64,000 nucleotides of DNA from Deltaproteobacteria bacterium (lineage in GTDB: Bacteria; Myxococcota_A; UBA9042; PHBI01; JACKFB01), in contig JACKFB010000003.1 in NCBI GenBank assembly GCA_020632695.1, positions 369,438 to 433,437 of the forward strand. The letters run 5' to 3'. Position 1 is the stretch's first letter. Each line of letters starts with the position of its first letter. Below, one piece after another: positions 17,829 through 26,402 of the stretch. The notes below the pieces were generated by a model, which worked only from the letters and a program-made list of their open reading frames with translations, did no database searches and was not told the DNA's origin. The translations under genes and the position numbers were made by a program.

Positions 17829-20378
17829 ATGGATCGGCTCGTCGTGATGTGTATCTGTGCCTTGGGTCTGCTGGTGGGGGGAGCCGCGCTGGCCGCCGAG
17901 GGTGAGGGGCCGGTGGTCATCGACAAGCCCGCGGACATCGGGCGCGTGCTCCAGCTGGCCGGCGCGGGGCCCGCCCTCGATGGCGAGGCGCCGGAGCTCG
18001 GGCCGATGGTGCCCGTGATGACCAACCCCGGCGAGCTGCCCAGGCTGCGCATCGCCCACGACGGGGCGATGTACGACCTCCCGCTCCGGCACACCGACGT
18101 CCAGGCCGAGCTGGTCGGCTTCGCCGCCGGCGTCACCGTGACCCAGCGCTACGCCAACCCCTTCGCGTTCCCGATCGAGGCGGTCTACGTGTTCCCGCTG
18201 CCCGAGAGCTCGGCGGTCGACGACATGCGCATCGTCATCGGCGAGCGCGTCATCCGCGGCGAGGTGCGAAAGCGCAAGGACGCACGCCGCATCTACGAGA
18301 AGGCCAAGGCCGCCGGCCACACCGCCGCGCTGCTGGAGGAGGAGCGCCCCAACATCTTCACCCAGTCCATCGCCAACATCGCCCCGGGCACCGACATCGA
18401 GGTGGTCATCCACTACGTGCAGACGCTCAGCTATGACGCCGGCGTGACCGAGTTCGTGTTCCCGATGGTCGTCGGGCCGCGCTTCGTGCCCGGCGGGGCG
18501 CTGGGCACCAACACCGGCACCGGCCGCACGGACGACACCGACGAGGTGCCGGACGCCTCACGCATCTCGCCGCCCATCGCGGGTCCCGGCGTGCGCACCG
18601 GGCACGACATCTCCCTGCGGCTTACCCTCGACGCGGCCTTCGACGTCACCGACTTCGAGGCGCCCACCCACCGCGTCGACACGGTGCAGCGCGACGACCG
18701 CCTCGAGGTGACGCTGGCCGAGGCCGACGCCATCCCCAACCGCGACTTCGTGTTCCGCTTCGAGACCGACGCGCCCACGCCGCAGGCCGCCGTCATGGCC
18801 CACAAGGGCGCCCGCGGCGGCGGCACCTTCGCGCTGATGCTCCAGCCGCCCGCCCTGGACGTCGAGGCACTGGTCGGCCGCCGCGAGCTGGTCTTCGTGG
18901 TCGACAGCTCCGGCTCCATGTCGGGGGTGCCCCTGGCGCTGGCCAAGGAGGCCGTCCGCGCCGCGCTCTCGCGTCTTCGCCCCGTCGACACCTTCAACGT
19001 CATCACCTTCGCCGGCACCACCGCCCGCGCCTTCTCCAGCTCGCGCCCCGCCGACGAGGGCAGCATCCGGCAGGCGCTGCGCTTCATCGACGCCGCCCAG
19101 GCCGGCGGCGGCACGCACCTGGCCGGCGCCCTGGACGTGGCGCTGGCGCCGACCACGGAGGCGGGCCGGAGTCGCATCGTGCTGTTTCTGACCGACGGCT
19201 ACGTCGGCAACGAGGACGCCCTCTTCGGCCAGGCGGAGGCGATGGTCGGCGCGATGCGCGGCCGCGGCCAGAAGGCGCGCGTGATGGCGCTGGGCACCGG
19301 CTCCTCGGTGAACCGCCACCTGCTCGACGGCCTGGCCCGCGCCGGCGACGGCACCACCGTCTACGTCACCGCCCGCGAGCAGCCGACCGCCGCCGTCGAC
19401 ACCTTCTTCCGGCTGGTCGACCACCCCGTGATGACCGACATCACCGTCGACTGGGGTGGCCTCGCGGTCCGCGACGTCGAGCCCGGGCGGGTGCCCGACC
19501 TCTTCGCCAGCCGGCCGGTCATCGTCCACGGGCGCTACAAGCGCGGGGGCTCGGGTACGGTGGTGCTGCGCGGCACCGCCGACGGGCGCCCGGTCGAGGT
19601 GCGCGCCCAGGTCACCCTGCCCACGCGCGACGACGACCACGCGATGCTCGAGCCGCTGTGGGCGCGCGCCCGCATCCGGAGCCTGGAGCGTGACCTCTGG
19701 CACGGCTACGACAAGGCGGCGGTGAAGGACATCACCGAGCTGGGCCTCGACTTCCACATCGTCACACCCTGGACCAGCTTCGTCGCCGTGGACCGCTCGA
19801 CGACCGTGCGCGGTCGCTCGCGCACCATCGTCCAGCCCGTGGACGGCCCGGAGGCGGTGGACGTCGTCATGGCCGGACCGCAGCAGGTCGTCCGCGGCGG
19901 CAGTGGGGGCGGCGGCGGGAGCTACGGCTACGGCATGGGAGGCGTGGGCTCCGGGCGCATCAGCGTGAGCGGTCGGGGTGCCGTCGGCTCGGCCTCGGGC
20001 GGCGGTGTGGCGATTCGCGTGCCGGTGGTGCTGTCGGGCAAGGCCGAGGTGCGGTCCGCCGCCAAGGACGTGGAGGGCTTCACCCCGACCGGCGCCGTCC
20101 GCTCGATCTTCCACGCCCGCGCGCCGGCCTTCCACAAGGCCTACGAGGAGCGGCTGGCCGAGGTCGCCGGTCTGGCGGGGCGCCTGCTGCTCGAGTGGGT
20201 CATCGCCGCGGATGGCTCTGTGTCGTCGGCGCGGGTCGTCGAAGACGGCGTCGGCGACGCGGCGCTGGCCGAGGCGGTGCTCGCCATCGTCAAGAAGATG
20301 CGCTTCCCCCCGCCAGCCGGCGGCGGCACGACGCGCGTCCGCATGCCGCTGATCTTCGCGCCCGACCCGAAGCCCTGA
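17829..20378 (+). CDS. VIT-VWA protein with AgmX/PglI-type TonB-like tail (copy 1)
   Basis: 849 residues. ATG 17829 follows GGAGGAG and opens a signal peptide (MDRLVVMCICALGLLVGGAALAA). Domains in order: VIT (about 55-185, FPIEAVYVFPLPESSAVDDM), VWA with MIDAS DSSGS near residue 357, a Gly-rich stretch (about 690-715), and a C-terminal domain (about 760-845: RLLLEWVIAADGSVSSA..., KKMRFPPP) of the AgmX/PglI TonB-like type found in Myxococcota. VIT and VWA together resemble inter-alpha-trypsin inhibitor heavy chains. A periplasmic or surface binding role is likely but unproven. It is followed 103 bp later by a paralogue in the same orientation. Confidence 0.9.
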   Translation: MDRLVVMCICALGLLVGGAALAAEGEGPVVIDKPADIGRVLQLAGAGPALDGEAPELGPMVPVMTNPGELPRLRIAHDGAMYDLPLRHTDVQAELVGFAAGVTVTQRYANPFAFPIEAVYVFPLPESSAVDDMRIVIGERVIRGEVRKRKDARRIYEKAKAAGHTAALLEEERPNIFTQSIANIAPGTDIEVVIHYVQTLSYDAGVTEFVFPMVVGPRFVPGGALGTNTGTGRTDDTDEVPDASRISPPIAGPGVRTGHDISLRLTLDAAFDVTDFEAPTHRVDTVQRDDRLEVTLAEADAIPNRDFVFRFETDAPTPQAAVMAHKGARGGGTFALMLQPPALDVEALVGRRELVFVVDSSGSMSGVPLALAKEAVRAALSRLRPVDTFNVITFAGTTARAFSSSRPADEGSIRQALRFIDAAQAGGGTHLAGALDVALAPTTEAGRSRIVLFLTDGYVGNEDALFGQAEAMVGAMRGRGQKARVMALGTGSSVNRHLLDGLARAGDGTTVYVTAREQPTAAVDTFFRLVDHPVMTDITVDWGGLAVRDVEPGRVPDLFASRPVIVHGRYKRGGSGTVVLRGTADGRPVEVRAQVTLPTRDDDHAMLEPLWARARIRSLERDLWHGYDKAAVKDITELGLDFHIVTPWTSFVAVDRSTTVRGRSRTIVQPVDGPEAVDVVMAGPQQVVRGGSGGGGGSYGYGMGGVGSGRISVSGRGAVGSASGGGVAIRVPVVLSGKAEVRSAAKDVEGFTPTGAVRSIFHARAPAFHKAYEERLAEVAGLAGRLLLEWVIAADGSVSSARVVEDGVGDAALAEAVLAIVKKMRFPPPAGGGTTRVRMPLIFAPDPKP

Positions 20379-20481
20379 CCCTCGCGGCGGTGGACTGGCC
20401 GGCGGCGCAGATCCTTTCGCGCCCCCGGCCGTCCCAACCGCCCGTTCAGCCCGCCGTCCCCTGCCTCCTGGAGGAAGCGCC

Positions 20482-23304
20482 ATGTCCCCTCGCCGTGTCC
20501 ACCTCGTCCTCGCTACTGCCGCGCTCCTCGCCGCCTGCGCCCAGCAGGGGCCGGCTGCACCCGAGCCCGGCGCCCCCAAGGCCGGCGCACTCACCCAGCC
20601 CGGCGCCGAGCCCGCCACCCCCGCCGCCGAGGCCGCCATCCAGTCCCCGGCGGACATCTCGCGCGTCCTCACCCGCGCCGGCCAGGACGGCCCCGCCGGC
20701 ATCCCCATCGCGCCGCCCGCGCTCATCGCCGCCGCCGCCCAGGTCCACACCGACCCCGGCGACCTGCCGCACCTGCGCATCGTCCACGACGGCGTCGAGT
20801 ACGACCTGCCGCTGCGCCACACCGACGTCCGCGCCGACGTCTCCGGCTTCGCGGCCCGCGTGTCGGTGGTCCAGCAGTATGAGAACCCCTTCGCCTTCCC
20901 CATCGAGGCGGTCTACGTGTTCCCGCTGCCCGAGAACAGCGCGGTCGACGCCATGCGCATGGTCATCGGCGAGCGCGTCATCGAGGCCGAGATCAAGACC
21001 CGCGACACGGCCCGCCGCACCTACGAGGACGCCAAGGCCCAGGGCCACACCGCGGCCCTGCTCGAGCAGGAGCGCCCCAACGTCTTCACCCAGTCGGTCG
21101 CCAACATCGCGCCCGGCACGGCCATCGAGGTGGAGATCGGCTACGTCCAGACCCTGGCGTACGACGCCGGCAGCTACGAGTTCGTGTTCCCGATGGTGGT
21201 CGGCCCGCGCTTCATGCCGGGCGAGCCGCTGGCGGACGCGACCGGCACCGGCACCAAGGCCGACACCGACCAGGTCCCCGACGCCTCGCGCATCTCACCG
21301 CCCATCGTCGGGCGCGGCATGCGCACCGGCGCCGACATCTCCATCGCGCTGACCCTGGACGCCGGGCTGCCGGTCATCGACTACGAGGCGCCGACGCACG
21401 AGGTGGACCTGGTCGAGCAGGACGGGCGCCTGACGGTGACGCTGGCCAAGGACGGCGAGATCCCCAACCGCGACTTCGTGTTCCGCTACGCCGTCGACGG
21501 GCCCGAGCTGCAGGCCGCGGTGATGGCCCACAAGACGGGCCGGGCGGGCAGCTTCGCGATGATGCTGCAGCCGCCGCGCCTGGACATCGAGGAGCTGGTC
21601 GGCCGCCGCGAGATGATCTTCGTCGTCGACAGCTCCGGCTCCATGTCGGGCGAGCCGCTGGCCATGGCCAAGGAGGCGGTGCGCTCGGCGTTGCTGCGCC
21701 TGCGGCCGGTCGACACCTTCAACGTCATCACCTTCGCCGGAAACACCGCGCGGGCCTTCCGGACCGCGGTGCCGGCCGACCAGACTCGCATCACCGAGGC
21801 GCTGCGCTTCCTCGACGAGGCCCAGGCCGGCGGCGGGACCATGATGAGCCGCGGCGTCGACGAGGCGCTGGCGCCGACGGTGCAGGAGGGCCGCCACCGC
21901 TACGTCTTCTTCGTCACCGACGGGTACATCGGCAACGAGGACGCCATCATGGGCCAGGCGGCGGCGATGGTGGCCGCCATCGAGCGCGGCGGCCAGCGGG
22001 CGCGGGTGATGACGCTGGGCACCGGCTCGTCGGTGAACCGGCACCTCATCGAGGGGCTGGCCAAGGCCGGCAAGGGCACGGCCGTCGTGGTGACCACCCG
22101 CGAGGAGCCGACGCGCGCGGTGGACAGCTTCTTCCGCAAGGTGGACAGCCCCGTGCTGACCGACATCAGCATCGACTGGAAGGGCCTGGACGTCACCGAC
22201 CTGGAGCCGGCCGTGGTGCCCGACCTCTTCGCCAGCCGGCCCGTCATCGTGCACGGGCGCTACGCGGCGGGCGGGCAGGCCACGGTCACCGTGCACGGCA
22301 AGATCGACGGGCGCGAGGTGAGCTTCGACGTGCCGGTAGAGCTGCCCGCCGAGGCGCCGGCAAACGAGGCGCTGGAGAGCCTGTGGGCGCGGGCGCGGGT
22401 GGCGTCGCTGGAGGAGGAGCTGTGGTACGGGCGTGACGCCGACACGGTGCAGGCCATCACCGACCTGGGGCTCGACTTCCACATCGTCACGGCCTGGACG
22501 AGCTTCGTGGCGGTGGACCGCTCGACGGTCGTCGAGGGTGACGCCAGGACCATCGTGCAGCCGGCCGATGCGCCCGAGGGCGTGGACACCGAGATGGCGG
22601 GCGCCGAGATGCCGGCGCAGGTGGGCTCGCTGAGCGGGCTGATGGGCGGCAACGCCATGCCGGCCGCGGCGCCGGCGGGCGGGATGGGCTTCCGGGGCAC
22701 CGGCAGCGGCGGTGGCGGCGGCTACGGGGGCAACGGCCTGGGTCGCATCCAGGGCATGGGCCACGTGGACACCGGCGGCGGCCGAGGCGGCGCGATGATG
22801 GCGAAGAAGCGCGCGATGATCGTGCTGGAGGAGCAGGCCATCGAGGGCGAGCTCGACGGGCTCGCCGCCGAGGCCGCGCCCGCGCCGGAGCCGGCCAAGC
22901 CAGCCGACGAGGACAAGCCCACCTCGACGCTGAGCAAGGACGAAGCCAAGGCCCAGGCGGTCCACGTGGCGACCGTCAGCCCGAAGAGCCCGCTGGCCGA
23001 CGGCGCGATGGACCCCCCGACCGCGGCCGCGCTGAAGCGCCTCATGGCGTCGAAGGACAGCGAGCTGTGGAAGGCCTTCGAAGCGCGCCGCGCCGCGAAG
23101 CCCGATCTCGCCGGCCGCGTCGAGTTCGAGCTGGTCATCGGGGCCGACGGCGTCGTCACCGCGGTGAAGGTGCTGGGCGACAGCGTCGGCGACGCCGAGC
23201 TGACCGCCACCCTCACGCGCCTGTTGCGCCGGCACACCTTCCCCACCCGCAGCGGCGCCAAGCCCCTGACCACCCGGGTGTCCCTGGTCTTCGCGACCTC
23301 CTGA
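20482..23304 (+). CDS. VIT-VWA lipoprotein with AgmX/PglI-type TonB-like tail (copy 2)
   Basis: 940 residues from ATG 20482, preceded by GGAGGAAG. It shares the copy 1 plan, but the signal peptide ends in a lipobox (LLAAC), so this copy should be lipidated. VIT lies at about 85-215, the VWA MIDAS DSSGS near residue 380, and a Gly-rich segment at about 735-765. An extra Ala/Pro/Glu/Lys linker (about 790-840) precedes the TonB-like tail (about 850-938). Close similarity in order and sequence to copy 1 shows a tandem duplication followed by divergence of the export signal and linker. A strong hairpin follows 16 bp after the stop. Confidence 0.9.
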   Translation: MSPRRVHLVLATAALLAACAQQGPAAPEPGAPKAGALTQPGAEPATPAAEAAIQSPADISRVLTRAGQDGPAGIPIAPPALIAAAAQVHTDPGDLPHLRIVHDGVEYDLPLRHTDVRADVSGFAARVSVVQQYENPFAFPIEAVYVFPLPENSAVDAMRMVIGERVIEAEIKTRDTARRTYEDAKAQGHTAALLEQERPNVFTQSVANIAPGTAIEVEIGYVQTLAYDAGSYEFVFPMVVGPRFMPGEPLADATGTGTKADTDQVPDASRISPPIVGRGMRTGADISIALTLDAGLPVIDYEAPTHEVDLVEQDGRLTVTLAKDGEIPNRDFVFRYAVDGPELQAAVMAHKTGRAGSFAMMLQPPRLDIEELVGRREMIFVVDSSGSMSGEPLAMAKEAVRSALLRLRPVDTFNVITFAGNTARAFRTAVPADQTRITEALRFLDEAQAGGGTMMSRGVDEALAPTVQEGRHRYVFFVTDGYIGNEDAIMGQAAAMVAAIERGGQRARVMTLGTGSSVNRHLIEGLAKAGKGTAVVVTTREEPTRAVDSFFRKVDSPVLTDISIDWKGLDVTDLEPAVVPDLFASRPVIVHGRYAAGGQATVTVHGKIDGREVSFDVPVELPAEAPANEALESLWARARVASLEEELWYGRDADTVQAITDLGLDFHIVTAWTSFVAVDRSTVVEGDARTIVQPADAPEGVDTEMAGAEMPAQVGSLSGLMGGNAMPAAAPAGGMGFRGTGSGGGGGYGGNGLGRIQGMGHVDTGGGRGGAMMAKKRAMIVLEEQAIEGELDGLAAEAAPAPEPAKPADEDKPTSTLSKDEAKAQAVHVATVSPKSPLADGAMDPPTAAALKRLMASKDSELWKAFEARRAAKPDLAGRVEFELVIGADGVVTAVKVLGDSVGDAELTATLTRLLRRHTFPTRSGAKPLTTRVSLVFATS

Positions 23305-23320
23305 CCCCATCGCCTCGACC

Positions 23321-23353
23321 CGCCCGGCGGCGCCCCCCACGCGCCGCCGGGCG
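23321..23353 (+). terminator. Strong GC hairpin after the VIT-VWA pair
   Basis: A perfect 13-bp stem (CGCCCGGCGGCGC with its complement) and a 7-base loop lie 16 bp after the stop of the second VIT-VWA gene. No U-tract follows, so it is either an atypical intrinsic terminator or an mRNA 3'-end stabiliser. Confidence 0.6.
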
Positions 23354-23550
23354 TCGTCGCGTCTGCGGCCACCCCCATCGACGCGCACGCGGTGCCCGGC
23401 ACGGAGGACCGCCCCCGGCGGGCGCGCCGGGGGCTCGCGGGAGCGGTGGCGCCGCACTCACGCGGCGGGGTACCCTGGGTCCGGACCACAGCGCCCGACG
23501 CAGACGCGTCGTCTCGCGGGCCGGCGCGCGCTTGGGTATGGGGGCGGGTG

Positions 23551-24342
23551 ATGGCGTTGCAGTGGCTGCGCGAGCGGCGGCGCAAGAAGCTGCTCGAGGA
23601 GCCGTTTCCCGACACCTGGCGCCAGATCCTGCGCGAGAGGAACGCTCATTTCGCGTGGCTCGACGACGCGGAACGGACGCAGCTTTGCCAGCTGGTGCAG
23701 GTATTCGTCGCCGAGAAGAACTTCCAGGGGTGCGGTGGGCTGGAACTGACGGACGAGATTCGTGTGACCATTGCGGCCGATGCGTGCCTGCTCGTCCTCG
23801 CGCTGCCGCACGATCTGTATCGCAGCATCGACACGATCCTCGTCTATCCGACGACCGTCGTGCAGCCGCCGCGCGCGCTCGGCTTGATGGAGGTCGCGAC
23901 CATGCCGATGGGCGGCGGCATGCCGATCCTTGGCGAGGCCCACATGCGCGGTCCGGTCATATTGACATGGGACGCGGTCCGCCGCGGGGCGCGACACCCG
24001 GAGCGGGGTCACAACGTGGTCATCCATGAGTTCGCCCACAAGCTCGACATGCTGGACAGCCAGGCGGACGGCACGCCTCCGCTGGAGGCCCGCGCCGACT
24101 ACGCCCGCTGGGCGCAGGTTTGCAGCGCCTCGTTCCTCGCTCTCCGCGAGCGGACCGAGCGCGGCGAGTCGACGGCGCTCGACCCCTACGGCGCGACGAA
24201 CGAGGCGGAGTTCTTTGCGGTCGCGACGGAGGCCTTCTTCAACGTCCCGAGCAGGCTGCGGCGCGACGAACCGGCGCTCTACGAAGTACTTCGCGGCTTC
24301 TATCGGCAGGACCCCGCCAGTCGCGTCGGCGCTGCGGTGTGA
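23551..24342 (+). CDS. mtfA: MtfA-like M90 family zinc peptidase
   Basis: 263 residues, matching MtfA length. The zinc site HEFAH is at His159-Glu160-His163 (VIHEFAHKLDML), followed by the conserved DPYGATNEAEFFAVATEAFF segment that supplies the third ligand region. In E. coli MtfA binds the Mlc repressor and has aminopeptidase activity; whether a glucose regulator is its partner here is unknown. ATG 23551 is preceded by a G-rich GGGGGCGGG and starts where family homology begins. It is cytoplasmic, with no signal peptide. Upstream in-frame codons to 23392 are probably untranslated. Confidence 0.9.
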   Translation: MALQWLRERRRKKLLEEPFPDTWRQILRERNAHFAWLDDAERTQLCQLVQVFVAEKNFQGCGGLELTDEIRVTIAADACLLVLALPHDLYRSIDTILVYPTTVVQPPRALGLMEVATMPMGGGMPILGEAHMRGPVILTWDAVRRGARHPERGHNVVIHEFAHKLDMLDSQADGTPPLEARADYARWAQVCSASFLALRERTERGESTALDPYGATNEAEFFAVATEAFFNVPSRLRRDEPALYEVLRGFYRQDPASRVGAAV

Positions 24343-24527
24343 GAACTCGAATCTGCCAAGGCGCCGGCGGCGCGTGACCGCCGCAGTGTGAGCGCGCGTT
24401 TCGAGCCGTGCTGCACCCGCGGCGGGCCGCATGTTCAGCGCGACGAATCGGGACCTGGTGGCAGCTCAGCCGACGAGACGGGACGGGTGGATGGCGGAGG
24501 ATCGTCCCGCCCTCCGCCTCCACCGGC

Positions 24528-25313
24528 CTACTTGCCACGCTTCTTCCAAGGCATGAGGACCTTCCGGCGCGCCGAGATCCACTTGCCTGCCGCAACCTCG
24601 GCTTTGTGGTCGTGCAGCCGGGCACGCTTCTCGGCCGACTTCCAGGCGCTCACGCACGGGATGGCGAGCTGTATCAGCGTCTCGTCGAACGGTTCGCGCA
24701 CGCCGGCGCGGCGGGCCTGCTCGCCGATGGCGGTCAGGTGGTGGCCCAGGCGGGCCTGGAGGTACTCCTCGCAGCGGTCCTCGTAGTCGTTCTTGGCGTT
24801 CGACTCGGCCCCCATGTAATGGGCGGCCTTCTCCTGGTTCGGGCGCGGCCCGAGGCTCCGCTTCTGCTCCATGGCGAACGCGGCGATGGGGGACAGGGCG
24901 GCCAGACCGATCTTGGCCCCCATGCGGTTGAGGTGCTTCGCGCGCTTCTTCGACGTGCGCTTCTCGTCGTCGGTGACCTGGAGCTTGGGCTGCATCAGCG
25001 CGGCCTCGAAGAAGGCCTCGATCTGCCACACGAGCTCCTGGGCCTCGCCGCTGAGCTCGAGGCGCAGGCCCGCCAGGGTCCTGGGGATGGCGCTCGGCTT
25101 CACGTCCGTGAGGTGGCGGGCGATGGCCCCCGGCCGGATGCTCAGGGTGGATGCCCCCTCCAGCGCCCCGCCCGGCGCGAGCGCACGCGCCCCGTCCTCG
25201 TAGTTCATCCCGCGCAGGCCCCGCCGCGCGTCCCCGGCGCGGTGCTCGAGCGCCTCCGCGCTCGCTTCGGCTGGCTTGACCTTCTTGCTCCGTGCAAACA
25301 TCCTGCCCGGCAT
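24528..25313 (-). CDS. Basic hypothetical protein, function unknown
   Basis: 261 residues, rich in Lys and Arg, with no signal peptide. ATG 25313 is preceded by GAGGGG; the in-frame Met five codons in is an alternative. The N-terminus carries MFARSKKVKP and then a GMNYEDGARALAP motif. Similar YExGAxxLxP stretches occur in proteins linked to extracellular contractile injection systems, but this is a faint resemblance only. The middle has long charged helices (DDEKRTSKKRAKHLNRMG), one short hydrophobic patch (IGLAALSPIAAFAM) and a Lys-rich end. No catalytic motif was recognised, and no injection-system genes are nearby. It is divergent from the LuxR-type gene. Confidence 0.7.
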   Translation of the reverse strand: MPGRMFARSKKVKPAEASAEALEHRAGDARRGLRGMNYEDGARALAPGGALEGASTLSIRPGAIARHLTDVKPSAIPRTLAGLRLELSGEAQELVWQIEAFFEAALMQPKLQVTDDEKRTSKKRAKHLNRMGAKIGLAALSPIAAFAMEQKRSLGPRPNQEKAAHYMGAESNAKNDYEDRCEEYLQARLGHHLTAIGEQARRAGVREPFDETLIQLAIPCVSAWKSAEKRARLHDHKAEVAAGKWISARRKVLMPWKKRGK

Positions 25314-25383
25314 GGTCCCCTCGCTCCTGGTCGGCTGTGATGGCAGTGGGTTGGTATTCCAACTCCAACTTGCCAGCGTCAAT

Positions 25384-25399
25384 CCTACGAAACCGTAGG
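25384..25399. promoter_or_regulatory. Perfect 16-bp dyad between divergent genes
   Basis: CCTACGAAACCGTAGG has 6-bp arms around four bases. It lies 71 bp from the unknown basic gene and 75 bp from the LuxR-type gene. A second small dyad (GTTGG-tatt-CCAAC) lies about 20-30 bp to its left. Position and symmetry fit an operator controlling one or both genes. Confidence 0.45.
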
Positions 25400-25473
25400 G
25401 GGGGCGCCGGAGACCGGGACAGCAGGCAGGAGAGCGAACGAGCGAGGTCCGGACCGGACCGGGTGCCGAGCAG

Positions 25474-26295
25474 ATGGTGTCACTGAGTTCGAAAGACTGG
25501 ATGCAGCTGTCTCGGCTGTGGATGGAGATTGCCCGCCATCCCTTGGCCGACCTGGACGGCGCGGTGGCCGACACGTTGGAGACCCTCTGTCCCCTCGTCG
25601 GCGCCGACATGGCGGTGCTGATCCTGAACCGACGGCTGCGGGAATTCCCGGCGGACGACCCGCTCTCGGGCTGGCGTCCGATCCACATGTCGGTCCACGG
25701 CAGCGCACTCGCTGACCTGAAGGACCGGGCGCAATCGTGGCTGGCGCAGCCGCCCGAGATCCTCGCCGACGGCCTCGCTGGTGCGGCGACCGCCGCCAGC
25801 GGACAAACCCTTGTCCGAAGGGCCCGCGATCTGATGGACGAGGAGGCGTACCGCAAGACGCGCGGCTACGCCCACGCCGCCGCGCTCGGGGTGACCGCGG
25901 AGCTGGTCGCGCAGCGCCCGGTCGCGGTGAACCTGGAGGTCTGCTTCGTGTTCTACCGCACTGCCGGGCGGTTCTCCGATCGCGACGTGGCTCTGGCGCG
26001 CGCCGCTCTCGACGGACTGGAGCCGCTGTGCGAGCACTACGTCCGGAGCCTGGGCTTGCTGCCGGGCATGACCCGGCTCTCACCCCGCGAGCGGGAGACC
26101 CTCTCCTACCTGCTGCAGGGGCTGCCCGAGAAGGTGGTGTCGGACAGGCTGGGCCTCGCCGAGTCCACGACCCACCAGTACGTGGTCGCCGTCTACCGCA
26201 AGCTGGGCGTCTCGAGTCGGGCGGAGCTCATGAGCCTCTGGTTGTCGTCGAGCGCGGCCGCCCGCCAGGGAGACGGGTCGGGTCCCGACGTATGA
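25474..26295 (+). CDS. LuxR-type helix-turn-helix transcriptional regulator
   Basis: 273 residues. The C-terminal region (about 200-262) is a LuxR/GerE HTH: LSPRERETLSYLLQGLPEKVVSDRLGL then STTHQYVVAVYRKLGV, with the usual Thr/Ser start of the recognition helix. The N-terminal 195 residues look like a GAF-type sensing fold (GADMAVLILNRR... VCFVFYRTAGRFSDRD), but no ligand or phosphorylation motif is clear. It probably binds DNA as a dimer. ATG 25474 has only a weak Shine-Dalgarno; GTG 25477 is the next codon. It is divergent from the unknown basic gene, so autoregulation through the shared 160-bp region is plausible. Confidence 0.88.
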   Translation: MVSLSSKDWMQLSRLWMEIARHPLADLDGAVADTLETLCPLVGADMAVLILNRRLREFPADDPLSGWRPIHMSVHGSALADLKDRAQSWLAQPPEILADGLAGAATAASGQTLVRRARDLMDEEAYRKTRGYAHAAALGVTAELVAQRPVAVNLEVCFVFYRTAGRFSDRDVALARAALDGLEPLCEHYVRSLGLLPGMTRLSPRERETLSYLLQGLPEKVVSDRLGLAESTTHQYVVAVYRKLGVSSRAELMSLWLSSSAAARQGDGSGPDV

Positions 26296-26335
26296 TCCCT
26301 GAGGCTCGACCCCGCTTCTGACGACGAAAGGAGCT

Positions 26336-26381
26336 GGGTCCGGGCTTGGGGACTTGTCGTCGATGAGACCGCACCGGACCC
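26336..26381. terminator. Possible bidirectional terminator between convergent genes
   Basis: The arms GGGTCCGG (26336-26343) and CCGGACCC (26374-26381) can pair across 30 bases between the convergent LuxR-type and GH31 genes. A second outer pair, GACGAC/GTCGTC, lies close by. No U-tract is present. Confidence 0.3.
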
Positions 26382-26402
26382 CAGGACCCCAGGGGCGGGT
26401 CT

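Noticed and set aside
25352..25365. GTTGG-tatt-CCAAC dyad as an independent operator
   Set aside because: Arms are only 5 bp; kept as a side note to the stronger dyad at 25384-25399.
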